The notes under the pieces are model-generated. The model was not told the origin of the DNA and did no database searches. It was given only the letters and a program-made list of their open reading frames with translations. From assembly GCA_008501575.1 (NCBI GenBank), contig QQUO01000277.1, positions 1-14,161 on the forward strand: a stretch of DNA of 14,161 bases. Direction: 5' to 3'. The DNA comes from Pseudomonadota bacterium (GTDB lineage Bacteria; Pseudomonadota; Gammaproteobacteria; Xanthomonadales; Marinicellaceae). Position numbers and translations under genes: made by a program. Of this stretch, positions 13,883 through 14,161 are shown piece after piece (the first letter of the stretch is position 1; each line of letters opens with the position of its first letter).

Positions 13883-14074
13883 ATGAAGAAAAACGAAAAA
13901 ATAATTCTCCAATGTGCCGATTGTGGACACAAACACAAAAAAACCATCAAATGGCTGGAAAATGCCAGTCATCTGGAGTGTGATGATTGTGATACCGAAT
14001 TGGATGTTGATGAAATTATGGATGATATCGAAGCCGATCCAAGCCAGTCAGTTTATAAAGCTTATCCACGATAA
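13883..14074 (+). CDS. Small zinc-ribbon protein
   Basis: This 63-residue protein has two CxxC pairs (Cys11/Cys14 in CADC and Cys33/Cys36 in CDDC) 18 residues apart, the pattern of a zinc ribbon. Between them lies a basic segment (HKHKKTIKW). After them comes a strongly acidic tail (ELDVDEIMDDIEADP), so the protein is split into basic and acidic halves. I do not recognise the family; zinc-ribbon folds of this size bind nucleic acid or partner proteins. ATG 13883 is chosen over an in-frame TTG at 13865 because AGGA (13877-13880) precedes it, though the 2-nt spacing is short. It diverges from the metY operon. Confidence 0.75.
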   Translation: MKKNEKIILQCADCGHKHKKTIKWLENASHLECDDCDTELDVDEIMDDIEADPSQSVYKAYPR

Positions 14075-14161
14075 TCATCGAACGAGCCCCTGCATGCCAT
14101 TGAAAAATGCAGAATAAACCCCGATATTGCTGTTTATCTATGTGTGTTTTTGAGCACCTCA
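14075..14161. other. Downstream intergenic end of window
   Basis: A 6-bp stem (CTGCAT 14090-14095 with ATGCAG 14107-14112) with an 11-nt loop follows the zinc-ribbon gene, but has no T tract. No coding region is supported before the window ends. Confidence 0.3.

Noticed and set aside
14090..14112. Hairpin after the zinc-ribbon gene as terminator
   Set aside because: The stem is only 6 bp with an 11-nt loop and no T tract follows.

Overview
The window looks like ordinary chromosome from a moderately AT-rich gammaproteobacterium. The housekeeping content (microbial thiopurine methyltransferase, PxpABC 5-oxoprolinase, tRNA-Arg) and the compact layout fit a marine member near the Xanthomonadales or Marinicella. 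That placement is an inference from protein flavour, not from any marker gene. I see no phage, transposase, CRISPR array or rRNA.

Left part (1-3900): a lipoprotein S9-family peptidase on the plus strand (293-2188) converges on a small exported protein of unknown function (2243-2773, minus) across a bidirectional terminator. Upstream of that on the minus strand are tpm (2914-3552) and a tRNA-Arg(UCG) gene (3819-3895, minus, CCA encoded). The last 20 bp of the tRNA region recur 166 bp further downstream, enclosing a structured, hairpin-rich element. The layout recalls the tyrT/RtT repeats of E. coli.

Middle part (3900-8710): a tightly overlapped pxpA-pxpB-pxpC operon (minus) for ATP-dependent 5-oxoproline hydrolysis. 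Its first gene lacks a Shine-Dalgarno site and sits so close to an extended -10 box that a leaderless mRNA is predicted. Divergent from it are two overlapping plus-strand genes for membrane-anchored proteins of unknown function. They share a C-terminal four-cysteine pattern and look like remote paralogues.

Right part (8737-13735, minus): a methionine-biosynthesis operon. A SAM-I (S-box) riboswitch with a following terminator hairpin precedes metY (O-acetylhomoserine sulfhydrylase). Nine bases after metY comes one 1133-residue protein that fuses a MetX-type homoserine O-acyltransferase, an aspartokinase domain with ACT region, and homoserine dehydrogenase. Homoserine synthesis, acylation and sulfhydrylation are thus packed into two polypeptides under one SAM-sensing switch. 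The aspartokinase domain has lost two residues normally needed for catalysis. This fused, riboswitch-controlled module is the most noteworthy system here.

Divergent from the operon, after a region with nested inverted repeats, lies a 63-residue zinc-ribbon protein (13883-14074). Nothing recognisable follows to the window end.
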